Shown: in pieces, positions 34,333-43,727 of the stretch
Numbering within the stretch: the first letter of the stretch is position 1
Layout: each line of letters opens with the position of its first letter
Origin: Cuneatibacter sp. NSJ-177
GTDB lineage: Bacteria > Bacillota > Clostridia > Lachnospirales > Lachnospiraceae
Direction of reading: 5' to 3'
Assembly: GCF_022867805.1 (NCBI RefSeq)
Contig: NZ_JALIFO010000006.1
Coordinates: 806,001 to 870,000 of the forward strand
Length of the DNA stretch: 64,000 nucleotides
The notes under the pieces: generated by a model
Databases searched by the model: none
Seen by the model: the letters and a program-made list of their open reading frames with translations, nothing else
What the model was told of the DNA's origin: nothing
Translations under genes and position numbers: made by a program

Positions 34333-35082
34333 ATGAGCGGCAAGTGGGGGATCCTGGCGGATCGGTATGAGAGAATTTCCCATCTGGGAAAGGGAGGGAA
34401 CGGAACGGTCTTTCTGGCAAAGGACCGGCATCTGGACTGCTTTGTTGCGGTCAAAGAAGCGGATAAGGCGCATCCCGAAGCCGTGGAAGCCCTGTTCCGG
34501 GAACGGCAGGTATTAAAAGGGCTTTGCCATCCGGGAATCCCCAAGGTATTGGATTTCCTTGAAGAGGAGGATACTTTCTTTCTGGTGACGGAGTGGGCAG
34601 AAGGAAAGAGCATGGAAGAGCTCGGCGGGGAGCAGGAGGAGGGGCGGCCGGATCTGATTCAAATTCAAACTTGGTTTTTGACGGTCTGCCGGATACTGGA
34701 GTACCTGGAGACCCGGAATCCTCCGCTGATCCACGGTGACTTAAAACCGGAACATCTGATTGCAGATGGAGAGGGCGGGGTGATGCTGATCGATTTTGGT
34801 TCGGCTTTTGCGCTGGGGACAGAGCCGTCCGGACAGGGGACCCAGGGATTTGCACCGCCGGAATTTTATCCGGAGGAAGAGGGAAAGCCGGAGATCTCCT
34901 CCGATCTTTACAGCCTCGGCGCTTCGCTGCGCCGGATCCTTGCAGGCAGGAAAATTCCAGGAATCTGGACCTATATAATTTGGAAATGTATGCGGAAAAA
35001 GCCGGGAAAACGCTGGAAAAATGCGGGATCGCTCCGGCGTTTTTGGGGTGCTGGAAGATATTTCCATACAAGAAAAGTATAA
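34333..35082 (+). CDS. Ser/Thr protein kinase domain protein, stand-alone
   Basis: A 249-residue Hanks-type kinase with no transmembrane or extracytoplasmic part. Glycine loop GKGGNGTV (19-26), VAVK lysine K41, catalytic loop HGDLKPEHL with D136 and K138, DFG (154-156) and APPE are present. The loop differs from canonical HRDLKPEN: R is G, and the Mg-binding Asn is His141. That raises the chance of altered metal use or low activity. The C-lobe is short but complete. The gene lies alone between hflX and nrdD. Confidence 0.85.
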   Translation: MSGKWGILADRYERISHLGKGGNGTVFLAKDRHLDCFVAVKEADKAHPEAVEALFRERQVLKGLCHPGIPKVLDFLEEEDTFFLVTEWAEGKSMEELGGEQEEGRPDLIQIQTWFLTVCRILEYLETRNPPLIHGDLKPEHLIADGEGGVMLIDFGSAFALGTEPSGQGTQGFAPPEFYPEEEGKPEISSDLYSLGASLRRILAGRKIPGIWTYIIWKCMRKKPGKRWKNAGSLRRFWGAGRYFHTRKV

Positions 35083-35123
35083 GAAAAACGCCAGAAAATT
35101 ACCATATATTCCATCTTGGGGAA

Positions 35124-35152
35124 TTGACACCTACTATATATTGTGCTATAGT
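35124..35152 (+). promoter_or_regulatory. Near-consensus sigma-A promoter of nrdD
   Basis: TTGACA (35124-35129), 17 bases, and TATAGT (35147-35152) lie 31 bases before the nrdD ATG. I see no clear NrdR box pair in this short leader. Confidence 0.85.
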
Positions 35153-35182
35153 GTAGGAACAGAATGGATGGAGGAAATAGTC

Positions 35183-37561
35183 ATGTTTCAAGTAGTAAAA
35201 AGAGATGGAGAGGTAGCGGACTTTAATCTGAGAAAAATTTCTTCTGCGATCCGGAAAGCATTCGAAGCGACCGGAAAACAGTACAGTGATGAGATTATGG
35301 AGCTGCTTGCTCTGCGAGTGACCGCAGATTTTCAGGAAAAAATCCAGAATGGAAGAATTACCGTTGAGGAAATCCAAGACAGCGTGGAGCATGTGTTGGA
35401 GCAGACCGGCTACACCGACGTGGCGAAGGCTTATATTCTATACCGGAAGCAAAGAGAAAAAATCCGCAATATGAAGTCGACGATTCTGGACTATAAGGAT
35501 GTCGTTAACAGCTACGTAAAAGTGGAAGACTGGCGGGTTAAGGAAAATTCCACGGTAACCTATTCGGTCGGAGGCTTGATTTTAAGCAACTCCGGCGCGA
35601 TCACCGCCAACTACTGGCTTTCCGAAATCTATGATGAGGAAATTGCAAACGCCCACCGCAACGCGGATATCCACCTGCACGACCTGTCGATGCTGACCGG
35701 CTACTGCGCGGGATGGTCCTTGAAACAGCTGATTCAGGAAGGACTGGGAGGAATCACCGGAAAGATCACGTCTTCCCCGGCGAAGCATTTGTCCGTGCTC
35801 TGCAACCAGATGGTGAACTTCCTCGGCATCATGCAGAACGAATGGGCGGGCGCCCAGGCATTCTCTTCGTTTGACACCTACCTGGCTCCTTTTGTCAAGG
35901 TGGACAACCTCTCCTATGAAGAGGTGAAGAAATGTATTGAATCCTTTATTTACGGCGTGAATACACCGTCCCGCTGGGGGACCCAGGCGCCTTTCTCCAA
36001 CATCACTCTGGACTGGACCGTGCCGAACGACCTGGCGGAGATGAACGTCATCGTAGGCGGCAGGGAGCTGGATTTTAAATACAAGGATTGCAAAAAGGAA
36101 ATGGATATGGTCAACAAGGCCTTCCTGGAGATCATGATCGAGGGGGATGCCAACGGCCGCGGATTCCAGTATCCGATTCCGACGTATTCCATCACCAAAG
36201 ATTTTGACTGGAGCGATACGGAGAACAACCGTCTGCTGTTTGAGATGACGGCGAAATACGGCACTCCTTATTTCTCGAACTATATCAACAGCGATATGGA
36301 GCCCAGCGACGTCCGCAGCATGTGCTGCCGCCTGCGCCTGGATCTCAGAGAGCTGCGCCGCAAATCCGGCGGTTTCTTCGGCTCTGGAGAGAGCACCGGT
36401 TCCATCGGCGTGGTCACCATCAACATGCCGCGGATCGCTTACCTTTCCAAGACACCGGAAGAATTCTACCAGCGCCTGGATAAGGTCATGGATATCTCGG
36501 CCCGGTCTTTGAAGATCAAGCGCCAGGTGATTACCCGTCTGCTGGATGAAGGGCTGTATCCTTATACCAGGGCTTACCTTGGAACTTTTGACAACCATTT
36601 CTCCACCATGGGACTGATCGGAATGAACGAAGTGGGCTTGAACGCCGCTTGGCTGGGAGAGTCGATGGCCAGCGAGAAGACCCAGGAATTCACGAAGGAA
36701 GTGCTGAATCACATGCGCGAGCGCCTGGTGATCTACCAGGAGAAGTACGGCGACCTTTACAATCTGGAGGCAACGCCGGCCGAGTCGACTTCCTACCGTC
36801 TGGCAAAGCATGACCGCGAGCGCTGGCCGGAGATCAAGACTGCCGGAGTGGAGGGCGATACCCCTTACTATACCAACAGTTCCCACCTTCCGGTGGAGTA
36901 TACGGCGGACATTTTTGACGCACTGGATATTCAGGATGAACTCCAGACGCTCTATACCTCCGGAACCGTATTCCATGCGTTCCTCGGCGAGAAACTGCCG
37001 GATTGGAAGGCAGCGGCCAAGCTGGTCCGGGTGATTGCTGAAAATTATAAGCTTCCCTATTATACGCTGTCTCCGACTTACTCCGTCTGCAAGGAGCACG
37101 GTTACATCAGCGGAGAGCATTTTGTCTGCCCGAAATGCGGAAAGACCGCTGAGGTTTACAGCCGGATTACCGGCTACTACCGTCCGGTGCAGAACTGGAA
37201 TGCCGGTAAGACACAGGAATATAAGAACCGTCGTACCTACATCATGGAGCAGTCTCACCTGCGCAGGAGCGGCGTGGCGGGCAATTATGTGACTATTGGA
37301 GCGAAACCGGTGCAGGCGGCCAGAGTGGAAAACCCCAAGGCCAGAAAATATCTGTTTACGACGAAGACCTGTCCGAATTGCCGGATCGCCAAGGAATTCC
37401 TGAAGGAAGAGGATTATATCCTGATCGATGCGGAGGAGGAGCAGGATCTGGTGGAGAAGTATGGCATTCGCCAGGCTCCCACGTTCGTGGTGGACGACGG
37501 ACAGAGCCCGAAGATCTATGTCAATGCGTCCAATATCCGCAGATACGTGGAAAAAGAGTAG
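35183..37561 (+). CDS. nrdD: Anaerobic ribonucleoside-triphosphate reductase with thioredoxin-like tail
   Basis: A 792-residue class III ribonucleotide reductase. An ATP-cone lies at about residues 1-95. The reductase core follows, with zinc-site cysteines CKEHG...CPKCG and the glycyl radical in RITGYYR (Gly about 664). After the usual end it carries an added domain of about 70 residues with CPNC (730-733) and a cis-Pro-type APTF, a thioredoxin or glutaredoxin fold. This could reduce the enzyme in cis. It makes dNTPs without oxygen after activation by NrdG, a radical-SAM enzyme. No nrdG lies beside it here. A longer frame from 35021 was rejected because the promoter lies within it. Confidence 0.95.
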   Translation: MFQVVKRDGEVADFNLRKISSAIRKAFEATGKQYSDEIMELLALRVTADFQEKIQNGRITVEEIQDSVEHVLEQTGYTDVAKAYILYRKQREKIRNMKSTILDYKDVVNSYVKVEDWRVKENSTVTYSVGGLILSNSGAITANYWLSEIYDEEIANAHRNADIHLHDLSMLTGYCAGWSLKQLIQEGLGGITGKITSSPAKHLSVLCNQMVNFLGIMQNEWAGAQAFSSFDTYLAPFVKVDNLSYEEVKKCIESFIYGVNTPSRWGTQAPFSNITLDWTVPNDLAEMNVIVGGRELDFKYKDCKKEMDMVNKAFLEIMIEGDANGRGFQYPIPTYSITKDFDWSDTENNRLLFEMTAKYGTPYFSNYINSDMEPSDVRSMCCRLRLDLRELRRKSGGFFGSGESTGSIGVVTINMPRIAYLSKTPEEFYQRLDKVMDISARSLKIKRQVITRLLDEGLYPYTRAYLGTFDNHFSTMGLIGMNEVGLNAAWLGESMASEKTQEFTKEVLNHMRERLVIYQEKYGDLYNLEATPAESTSYRLAKHDRERWPEIKTAGVEGDTPYYTNSSHLPVEYTADIFDALDIQDELQTLYTSGTVFHAFLGEKLPDWKAAAKLVRVIAENYKLPYYTLSPTYSVCKEHGYISGEHFVCPKCGKTAEVYSRITGYYRPVQNWNAGKTQEYKNRRTYIMEQSHLRRSGVAGNYVTIGAKPVQAARVENPKARKYLFTTKTCPNCRIAKEFLKEEDYILIDAEEEQDLVEKYGIRQAPTFVVDDGQSPKIYVNASNIRRYVEKE

Positions 37562-37585
37562 AGTAGTTCAAACATTTAAAACAAT

Positions 37586-37622
37586 GGAGGCCGGCCCGGC
37601 GGGTGCGGCCTCCGCCTTTTTT
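37586..37622 (+). terminator. Rho-independent terminator of nrdD
   Basis: GGAGGCCG (37586-37593) pairs with CGGCCTCC (37606-37613), followed by a TTTTTT tract. Confidence 0.92.
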
Positions 37623-37683
37623 ACCGAACCATTTCCAGCGTTTGGTGAGAGAGCCGGGAAGGCCGGCACAGTTGGGAGGAGAA

Positions 37684-38295
37684 ATGGAAGATCGCTTAAA
37701 AAAACAGATGGACTTTATCCTGGAGATTGACAAGCAAAAGGAGATTATTCGCCAGACGTACCTGGCGGACGGGAGCCGAAAAGAAGGGGATGCGGAACAC
37801 GCCTGGCACCTGGCGGTGATGGCGCTGCTGTTTGGCGAATATGCCGAGGAGCCGGTGGACCCGCTGCACGTGATGTCCATGGTGCTGATCCATGATCTGG
37901 TGGAGATCGACGCCGGCGACACTTACGCCTACGATGCTGCCGGCAATGAGACCAAGAGGGCGCGGGAGGTGAAAGCGGCCGGCCGGATCTTTGGGCTTTT
38001 GCCGGAGGATCAAAGAGACAAGCTGAGAGGGCTATGGGATGAGTTTGAGGCCATGGAGACGCCGGAAGCGCGGTTTGCCAATTCCCTCGATAAGATCCAG
38101 CCGATCCTTTTGAACGTGGCTTCCGGCGGAAAGGCATGGAGCGATCATGGCGTCAGCGACGGACAGATCTACGGCAGGAACCGCCGCACGGCGGAGGGAT
38201 CTAAAACGCTGTGGGAATACGCGAAAGGTCTGGTGGAGCGGTTTGTAGAAAAAGGGGTCATCCGCAGGGAGGACGAGAAGAGCGAATCACGCTAG
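37684..38295 (+). CDS. HD domain phosphohydrolase
   Basis: A 203-residue protein of the HD_3/YfbR-like family. Metal-binding residues are seen as H in AEHAWHL, then HDLVEIDAGD (HD motif), with a later aspartate in NSLDKIQP. Members are 5'-nucleotidases acting on deoxynucleoside monophosphates or similar small phosphates. Its place after nrdD suits nucleotide balance, but a terminator separates the two. The ATG at 37684 has GGGAGGAG; an upstream frame at 37603 lies inside the terminator and was rejected. Confidence 0.87.
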   Translation: MEDRLKKQMDFILEIDKQKEIIRQTYLADGSRKEGDAEHAWHLAVMALLFGEYAEEPVDPLHVMSMVLIHDLVEIDAGDTYAYDAAGNETKRAREVKAAGRIFGLLPEDQRDKLRGLWDEFEAMETPEARFANSLDKIQPILLNVASGGKAWSDHGVSDGQIYGRNRRTAEGSKTLWEYAKGLVERFVEKGVIRREDEKSESR

Positions 38296-38325
38296 GAGCC
38301 GGGAAAGCATGGGATAAAATAAAAG

Positions 38326-38474
38326 AGAATTTCGCAAAGCGAAATTCTGCGCCGCAAATGCGTCGCGTCAGCGACATCTTCCTTTGCATTTGCGTACCCT
38401 AAGGGGCAGACCCTGTGCATCCATAGCGGAGCGTTTTTTGTTTCAAGGGAATTCCAAAGGAATTTCATTGAAAC
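38326..38474 (-). repeat. Palindromic intergenic repeat, copy B
   Basis: Read on the minus strand it begins with a 35-base palindrome (38440-38474, GTTTCAATG... to ...CTTGAAAC), then AAAAAACGCTCCGCTATGGA, GGGTCTGCCCCTTAGGG, a CGCAAATGC / GCATTTGCG pair around GTCGCTGACGCGAC, and an end hairpin AGAATTTCGC-TT-TGCGAAATTCT-type (38326-38347). It starts right after the T-tract of the dnaJ-like operon terminator, in the same orientation. Confidence 0.9.
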
Positions 38475-38477
38475 AAA

Positions 38478-38529
38478 AAAGCTATGCAAAGCAGAGAGCG
38501 GATTCCCGGTTTCTGCTTTGCATAGCTTT
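38478..38529 (-). terminator. Strong terminator of the dnaJ-like operon
   Basis: AAAGCTATGCAAAGCAGA (38478-38495) has a perfect 18-bp complement at 38512-38529. On the minus strand it ends in TTTTTT. Confidence 0.93.
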
Positions 38530-38568
38530 ATATAATAGGCAGTGAAAAAAGCAGCATTTCTACTTTTT

Positions 38569-39333
38569 TTAACAGCAGAAGAAGCGTCCGTATCCGCCGC
38601 AGCACAGGTTCATAGCGCAGATACTGCAGCAGATGGTGTTAAAATCCATCGTAGGCCGTCCGCCGTACCGCTGTCCCTGCTGCTGATACCAGCGTCCGCC
38701 GGATTGCAGCTGCTGAACCAGCATCTGGTATTCCTGATTGTCCGGTTCCATGGAGAGCGCCTGTTTGGCATAAGAGAGGGCGTTGACATTATTGCCCATG
38801 CCGCTGTGGCAGATGGCGCAGAAATAATACCAGCGGGCCGGACGGTCTTTCATGCCATCGAGAACGTTCAGCGCTTCCTCATAGTGGCGGGCATTGATAT
38901 AATTGGCAGCTGCCTGGAGTTTCTGGCCGGTTTCGCCGGTGTAGGTCTCCTGGCGCTGGCCTTGCTGTTGGCCCTGTCCTCCAAAATTTCCCCAGAAACC
39001 GCCTCCGAACGGCCCCCAGAAGCCGCCGAACGGATTGTCGTCCTCATCCGCATAGCCACGGCCCTGGCCACCGTATCCGCTTTGCCCATAGCCGCCGCCG
39101 TACCCACCCGCGCCGGAGGAATCGGCGGAGCCACGGTAGCCCTGCTCGCGCTCGTGCATGATCTGCTCGTATGCCTGCTGGACTTCTTTGAATTTTTCTT
39201 CGGCTTCTGCTTTATTCGGGTTGTTGATATTTGCGTCCGGATGATACTTTCGGCTCAGACGGCGGTAGGCTTTTTTTATGTCGTCGTCGGAAGCTGTGGT
39301 AGGAACGCCTAGCACCTGGTACGGATCAGACAT
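38569..39333 (-). CDS. J-domain protein with Cys-rich C-terminus
   Basis: A 254-residue protein with an N-terminal DnaJ domain ([26 protein letters not shown] at about residues 33-35), a Gly/Gln/Tyr-rich low-complexity middle (about 80-140), a tetratricopeptide-like helical part, and a C-terminus ending in [20 protein letters not shown]. Nine cysteines in the last 22 residues could bind zinc or anchor to the membrane. It would stimulate DnaK at a special site. I chose the ATG at 39333. It overlaps the stop of the DUF5685 gene by 8 bases, so the two are coupled. Confidence 0.87.
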   Translation of the reverse strand: MSDPYQVLGVPTTASDDDIKKAYRRLSRKYHPDANINNPNKAEAEEKFKEVQQAYEQIMHEREQGYRGSADSSGAGGYGGGYGQSGYGGQGRGYADEDDNPFGGFWGPFGGGFWGNFGGQGQQQGQRQETYTGETGQKLQAAANYINARHYEEALNVLDGMKDRPARWYYFCAICHSGMGNNVNALSYAKQALSMEPDNQEYQMLVQQLQSGGRWYQQQGQRYGGRPTMDFNTICCSICAMNLCCGGYGRFFCC

Positions 39334-40153
39334 GTTTCTGGTTCTCCTTGATTTTCTCGTACTTGCTCCAGACACCGGAGTAAAGCACATTACGTAGTAT
39401 AGCAGTATTTTTTAAAATAGGCAACTGTTCAAATGCCAAAGAACATTCTCCCATCATCATGGTCAGAATATCTTCGGCGTTCTTCGAAAAGCCTGGTTGG
39501 CGTGACATGGCCTCCCAGGGATTGTACAGTCCGTTCTTCCGGTCCTTGTCAATGTCCTCCAGCGCATCCATCAGATAGATGAATTTTCCCAGGAAAAATC
39601 CCATCCGCCGCAGCAAAGAGGACCAGGTGTCCTCCTGATAGACAAAGAGTTCCCCCAGCATCTCACCGGTCAGGCCCGCGACATAATCCAGATCTTCCGC
39701 GGCCTCCTGTTCGCAGCGGCCCAGACGGCGCAGATAGCGGCGCACTGCCTCGGTCTGACGGGGATAGCGTTCTTTGATCTCCCCCACGGCTGGCCGCAGG
39801 GAGACGGCGAGAATCCGGCTTTTGACGTTGCGGTCGTCTTTCCAATCGTCCATTAGATTATAATAGGAGAGAAGCAGGTTCATGTCCGCTGCATAGTCCA
39901 GATACTCATTTTCATAGGTGGGATGTTTCGCGGCCGGGTGGAGCAGGCACACGCGGTTGACGTGCTCTGTCTTTGGCTCATACAGGCCGGTCAAGAGCAT
40001 AGCCAAAAACGTCATATCATAAGAAAGGGTCAGCTGCGCCCGTTTCCCCAGACGTTTTTTCAGAGCATGGCAGAGACCGCAGTAATAGGCGCGGTAGACG
40101 TCGAAATCTTTTACTAAAAGCTCCGGTTTGTTTACGGTGATATATCCGAACAT
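39326..40153 (-). CDS. DUF5685 family protein
   Basis: A 275-residue protein beginning [20 protein letters not shown] with YYCGLCHAL, the signature of DUF5685. It is helical, with no transmembrane segment that I can see. Function is unknown; the family is usually next to J-domain proteins in Firmicutes, as here. The ATG follows GGAAAGGAG. The 3' end overlaps the J-domain gene. A zinc-ribbon membrane protein gene lies about 50 bases upstream and could belong to the same operon. Confidence 0.87.
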   Translation of the reverse strand: MFGYITVNKPELLVKDFDVYRAYYCGLCHALKKRLGKRAQLTLSYDMTFLAMLLTGLYEPKTEHVNRVCLLHPAAKHPTYENEYLDYAADMNLLLSYYNLMDDWKDDRNVKSRILAVSLRPAVGEIKERYPRQTEAVRRYLRRLGRCEQEAAEDLDYVAGLTGEMLGELFVYQEDTWSSLLRRMGFFLGKFIYLMDALEDIDKDRKNGLYNPWEAMSRQPGFSKNAEDILTMMMGECSLAFEQLPILKNTAILRNVLYSGVWSKYEKIKENQKHV

Positions 40154-40204
40154 GTCCGGCGTCTCCTTTCCTGGATTTTATTGAGATATCCTGCCGAATC
40201 CAAA

Positions 40205-40597
40205 TCAAGTCTTCTTAATGAATTCGTGATGGCATTTCGGGCAGGTAATGCTGATCTTTCCCTTGCCGCGGGGAACGCGCACTTTTTGGTGGCAGGAAGG
40301 GCAGCGGTAAATACGAAAATTTTTATCCCTTGCCGCGGTGCGCGCGCCCCGGAAGAAACCGGTTACCTTTCCTCTTATCTCCAGGTATTTTAAATTTTCC
40401 TGATAGCGCTTCTGGTGGTTCCGTGACAGGACGCGGAAATAATTCCAAATCAGAAGAACAATCGTCAGCCAGTACCAGAGACTGTCGCGAAGAATCATAT
40501 AAAGCACTAAAGTGACAATGCCGCATCCCATGATGAAGCGGGACAGTTGATCTGCGCCGTAGCGGCCCATCATGAACTGACGGAATCTCTCTTTCAT
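40205..40597 (-). CDS. Zinc-ribbon membrane protein
   Basis: A 130-residue protein with two hydrophobic stretches (about residues 16-32 and 36-52, IVTLVLYMILRDSLWYWLTIVLLIW) and a C-terminal ribbon CPSC...CPKC. A basic linker lies between. The fold suggests zinc binding in the cytosol near the membrane. Family is not recognised further. The ATG at 40597 is favoured over one 6 codons upstream since GGAGG lies about 10 bases before it. It heads the minus-strand cluster with DUF5685 and the J-domain protein. Confidence 0.78.
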   Translation of the reverse strand: MKERFRQFMMGRYGADQLSRFIMGCGIVTLVLYMILRDSLWYWLTIVLLIWNYFRVLSRNHQKRYQENLKYLEIRGKVTGFFRGARTAARDKNFRIYRCPSCHQKVRVPRGKGKISITCPKCHHEFIKKT

Positions 40598-40909
40598 AAA
40601 ACAGGTACCTCCCAAATCCTTCGGCCCATTCCGGGCGCTTTTGTTTCTTCTTCTATTATAAAGGGTAAATATGATGAAAGTATAAAAAACTTCAGAAAAA
40701 TTTAAGGGTTTTCTATAAAAAATCTTTTCTAGTATACGCTATACTGGAAAAGAATTCAACAGGTGATGGAGGGATAATTCTTAAATTTTGGGAAAATATG
40801 GGGAACCAGAGCAAAGCATGCGGCGTGAAAATTTGTTTGCCATTGTAAGAAAAACATGGTATGCTGTAAATATTAAAGAAACATAAAGGAATTGTGAAAG
40901 GAATCTAAA
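40598..40909. other. Divergent intergenic region, AT-rich
   Basis: This gap separates the zinc-ribbon gene (minus) and tcdA (plus). It is AT-rich and contains the tcdA promoter. An inverted-repeat-like AGTATACGCTATACT near 40731-40745 could be an operator or hairpin. No RNA family is recognised. Confidence 0.4.
40837..40865 (+). promoter_or_regulatory. Sigma-A promoter of tcdA
   Basis: TTGCCA (40837-40842), 17 bases, TATGCT (40860-40865), 44 bases before the tcdA ATG. Confidence 0.7.
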
Positions 40910-41620
40910 ATGTCGAATGAATTTCTGCGGACGGAGCTCCTTTTCGGGCGGGAAGCCATGCAGAAACTGGAATCATCCCATGTAGCTGTTTTCGGGATCG
41001 GCGGAGTGGGGGGACATGCGGCGGAGGCACTGGCCCGCAGCGGAATCGGAGCGCTGGACCTGATTGACAATGATACCGTATCCCTCAGCAACCTCAACCG
41101 TCAGATCGTCGCCCTGAGAAGTACGGTGGGGCGGTATAAGGCCGATGTGATGAAAGAGCGGATCCAGGATATCAATCCGGAGGCAAAGGTCAGGGCTCTG
41201 CGGCTTTTCTATCTGCCAGAGACGGCGGATGAGCTGGATCTTGGCAAGTATGACTATATTGTGGATGCGGTGGATACGGTGACCGCAAAGCTGGAACTTG
41301 CCGTGAGGGCAAAAGCGGCCGGCGTGCCGCTGATCAGCTGTATGGGGGCGGGGAACAAGCTGGATCCGACCGCGTTTACGGTGACGGATATTTCGAAAAC
41401 TTCCGTATGCCCGCTGGCACGGGTGATGCGGAGAGAACTAAAGAAAAGAGGGATCACCTCCCTGAAGGTGGTTTATTCGACGGAGCCTGCCAGGACTCCG
41501 CTTCCTTGTGAAGAGGGGGATGCGCGGCGGGCCGTGCCGGGAAGCGTTGCTTTTGTTCCTTCCGTGGCAGGGCTGATCGCTGCCGGTGAAGTAATCCGGG
41601 ATTTGATATGCCTGGTGTAA
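40910..41620 (+). CDS. tcdA: tRNA threonylcarbamoyladenosine dehydratase
   Basis: A 236-residue E1-like (ThiF/MoeB family) enzyme. The nucleotide loop is GIGGVGGHAAE, then LDLIDNDTVSLSNLNRQ with the NRQ motif of the family. TcdA/CsdL uses ATP to cyclise the t6A side chain of tRNA to ct6A at position 37. The usual length is about 230-270. The ATG has GAAAGGAAT. It precedes the DegV gene by 38 bases. Confidence 0.92.
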   Translation: MSNEFLRTELLFGREAMQKLESSHVAVFGIGGVGGHAAEALARSGIGALDLIDNDTVSLSNLNRQIVALRSTVGRYKADVMKERIQDINPEAKVRALRLFYLPETADELDLGKYDYIVDAVDTVTAKLELAVRAKAAGVPLISCMGAGNKLDPTAFTVTDISKTSVCPLARVMRRELKKRGITSLKVVYSTEPARTPLPCEEGDARRAVPGSVAFVPSVAGLIAAGEVIRDLICLV

Positions 41621-41658
41621 CGTATGTCGTATATTATGGAATGAGATAGGAGAATAAA

Positions 41659-42522
41659 GTGGCAAAGAGAGTATTAATAATTGGAGACAGTACCTGTGAT
41701 TTGACCCCTGAAATGCGTGAGGCGCTTTCCGTTGGCTTTATGCCTCTTCCGGTCAATGTGGGAGATGAACCCCGAAAAGATATGGAAAATGTATTTCCCC
41801 AGGAAATTTTTGATTATTACAAAAACACCGGCAAGCTCTGCACAACGTCGGCGCCCAACACCAATGATTATCATGAATTCTGGAAGCCAATACTAGCGGA
41901 GAATCCGGATGCGGAGATCATCCATTTTCATATCAGTTCGGAGATGACCAGCACCTACCTGGCATCATACACGGCTTCCCAGGAATACGACAACGTGTAT
42001 TCCATTGACACCAGAAGCGTGTCGATCGGTGTGGCGCTCTTGATTCTGGAAGCCTGCGGGATGCGGGATAGCGGAATGAGCGCGCCTGAGATTGTGGAAG
42101 CGATCAACGCCATGAAAGAACGGGTGCAGGTCAGCTTTGTGGTAGAATCCATCGAGTATCTCTGGAAGGGCGGCCGGTGCAGCAATCTGGCCGGTATGGG
42201 AGCCAGCCTGCTGAAGCTTCGTCCGGGCATCGATATGGTGGAGGGGAAGCTGATGGCAGGAAAGAAGTACCGGGGAAGCAACCTGTCCGTCTACCGGAAG
42301 CTGATCGAACAGGCGTTGGCGAACCGGACAGACGTGGATCCGAAGCGGATCTTTGTGGCGAACACCAGCTTTAATCCGGAGATCAACGCCCAGATCGAAG
42401 GTTTTATCCGGGAATGCCAGCCGCAGGTTCAGGAAGTAATCACGTTACAGCCTGGCTGCTCGATCTGCGTTCATTGCGGGCCGGGAACCATCGGCGTGGC
42501 ATATTTGACGAAAGAATCATAA
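41659..42522 (+). CDS. DegV family fatty-acid-binding protein
   Basis: A 287-residue DegV protein. The N-terminus IIGDSTCDL and CTTSAPN region match the DegV fold that binds a fatty acid between two domains. Members serve as FakB-like subunits that present fatty acid to FakA kinase, though no fakA lies here. The start is GTG, with ATAGGAGA at proper spacing. The gene sits between tcdA and a GNAT gene, 34 bases before the latter. Confidence 0.9.
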   Translation: MAKRVLIIGDSTCDLTPEMREALSVGFMPLPVNVGDEPRKDMENVFPQEIFDYYKNTGKLCTTSAPNTNDYHEFWKPILAENPDAEIIHFHISSEMTSTYLASYTASQEYDNVYSIDTRSVSIGVALLILEACGMRDSGMSAPEIVEAINAMKERVQVSFVVESIEYLWKGGRCSNLAGMGASLLKLRPGIDMVEGKLMAGKKYRGSNLSVYRKLIEQALANRTDVDPKRIFVANTSFNPEINAQIEGFIRECQPQVQEVITLQPGCSICVHCGPGTIGVAYLTKES

Positions 42523-42556
42523 TTCGCTGGAAAGGGATCTTTCAGGAGGAACAGTC

Positions 42557-43684
42557 ATGGTGGAAGTACGGGAGGTGCGTACCCGGAAAGAGCGGAAAAT
42601 TTTCGCGGGATTCAATGAAAGGATGTACCGGAACGTACCCCAGGCAATTCCCGATATGATTTCCGATGAGAGGGATAATTTTAATCCAAAGAAAAACCCG
42701 GCGTTTGCGTTCTGCGAGGTGAAATGCTGGCTGGCCTTTCGGGATGGAGAGCCGGTGGGGCGGATCGCCGGGATTGTAAACCGGGCGGCCAATGAAAAGT
42801 GGAAGACCAAGAGAATCCGATTTTCCCGCGTTGATTTCATCGACGACCGGGAAGTCTCGGAAGCCTTGTTTCAGGCGGTGGAGGAATGGGGGCGTTCCCT
42901 GGGGCTTCAGGAGATTCACGGTCCGATTGGGTTTTGTGATATGGATCAGGAAGGGATGCTGATCGAGGGCTTTGAGGAAGAGGGGATGCTGATCACCATC
43001 CACAACGCCCCCTATTACCGGGAACATTTGGAAGCGCTCCACTATCAAAAAGACGTGGATTGGCTGGAATTCCGGATCCAAGTCCCGGAGCAGGGGCCGG
43101 AAACATTGCGGCGCCTGAATGAGAGAGCGCTAAAGCGCTATCATCTGCGCCTTTTGGAGGTGAGATCCCGAAGGGAAATCAAGCCTTATATTGTCAAGGC
43201 GTTTGACCTGCTGAACCGCACTTACAATGGCCTTTACGGCACGGTGCCGCTGACCCCGGACTTGATCCGGAAATATTACCGCCAATTCATGCTGCTGATT
43301 AACCCGGCTTACGTAAAACTGCTGGTGGATGAGGAGGATTGCCCCGTTGGCCTTGGTTTTGCGGTGCCGTCTTTGAACCGGGCCGCGAAAAAGAGCAAAG
43401 GCAGGCTTTTCCCCTGGGGATGGTACCGGATCCTGCGGGCCCCCTTTCAAAATGCGGAGATCCTGGACCTGTATCTGATTGGGGTGGCACCGGAGTATCA
43501 AAACAAAGGGTTGACCGCGGTCCTGCTCTACGCCATGGCGGAAGAAGCCAGGAAGCGAGGGATTCGATTTGCAGAGACCGGCCCGGAGCTGGAGAGCAAC
43601 CGCCAGGTGCAAGGGCTGTGGAAATTCTTTGAGACAAGGCAGCACCGGAGAAGACGGTGTTTTGTGAAATCCTTGGAAATCTGA
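42557..43684 (+). CDS. Long GNAT-like acyltransferase
   Basis: A 375-residue protein, longer than the usual 150-180 residue GNAT domain. The C-terminal half carries GNAT hallmarks (LDLYLIGVAPEYQNKGLTAVLLYAM, QNKG acetyl-CoA loop). The N-terminal half (residues 1-190) is a second, degenerate domain. The layout resembles the family of YghO-like N-acetyltransferases. The substrate is unknown. AGGAGGAAC precedes the ATG. It is followed by a terminator with a trace of the palindromic repeat. Confidence 0.82.
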   Translation: MVEVREVRTRKERKIFAGFNERMYRNVPQAIPDMISDERDNFNPKKNPAFAFCEVKCWLAFRDGEPVGRIAGIVNRAANEKWKTKRIRFSRVDFIDDREVSEALFQAVEEWGRSLGLQEIHGPIGFCDMDQEGMLIEGFEEEGMLITIHNAPYYREHLEALHYQKDVDWLEFRIQVPEQGPETLRRLNERALKRYHLRLLEVRSRREIKPYIVKAFDLLNRTYNGLYGTVPLTPDLIRKYYRQFMLLINPAYVKLLVDEEDCPVGLGFAVPSLNRAAKKSKGRLFPWGWYRILRAPFQNAEILDLYLIGVAPEYQNKGLTAVLLYAMAEEARKRGIRFAETGPELESNRQVQGLWKFFETRQHRRRRCFVKSLEI

Positions 43685-43727
43685 GAAATTGTCAATTAGG
43701 GAAACGATCGATGGATCTTCCCATTTG

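Noticed and set aside
35582-37258. 558-codon open frame on the minus strand opposite nrdD
   Set aside because: It lies wholly inside a clear nrdD and has no ribosome site or domain; high GC codon bias opens such shadows.
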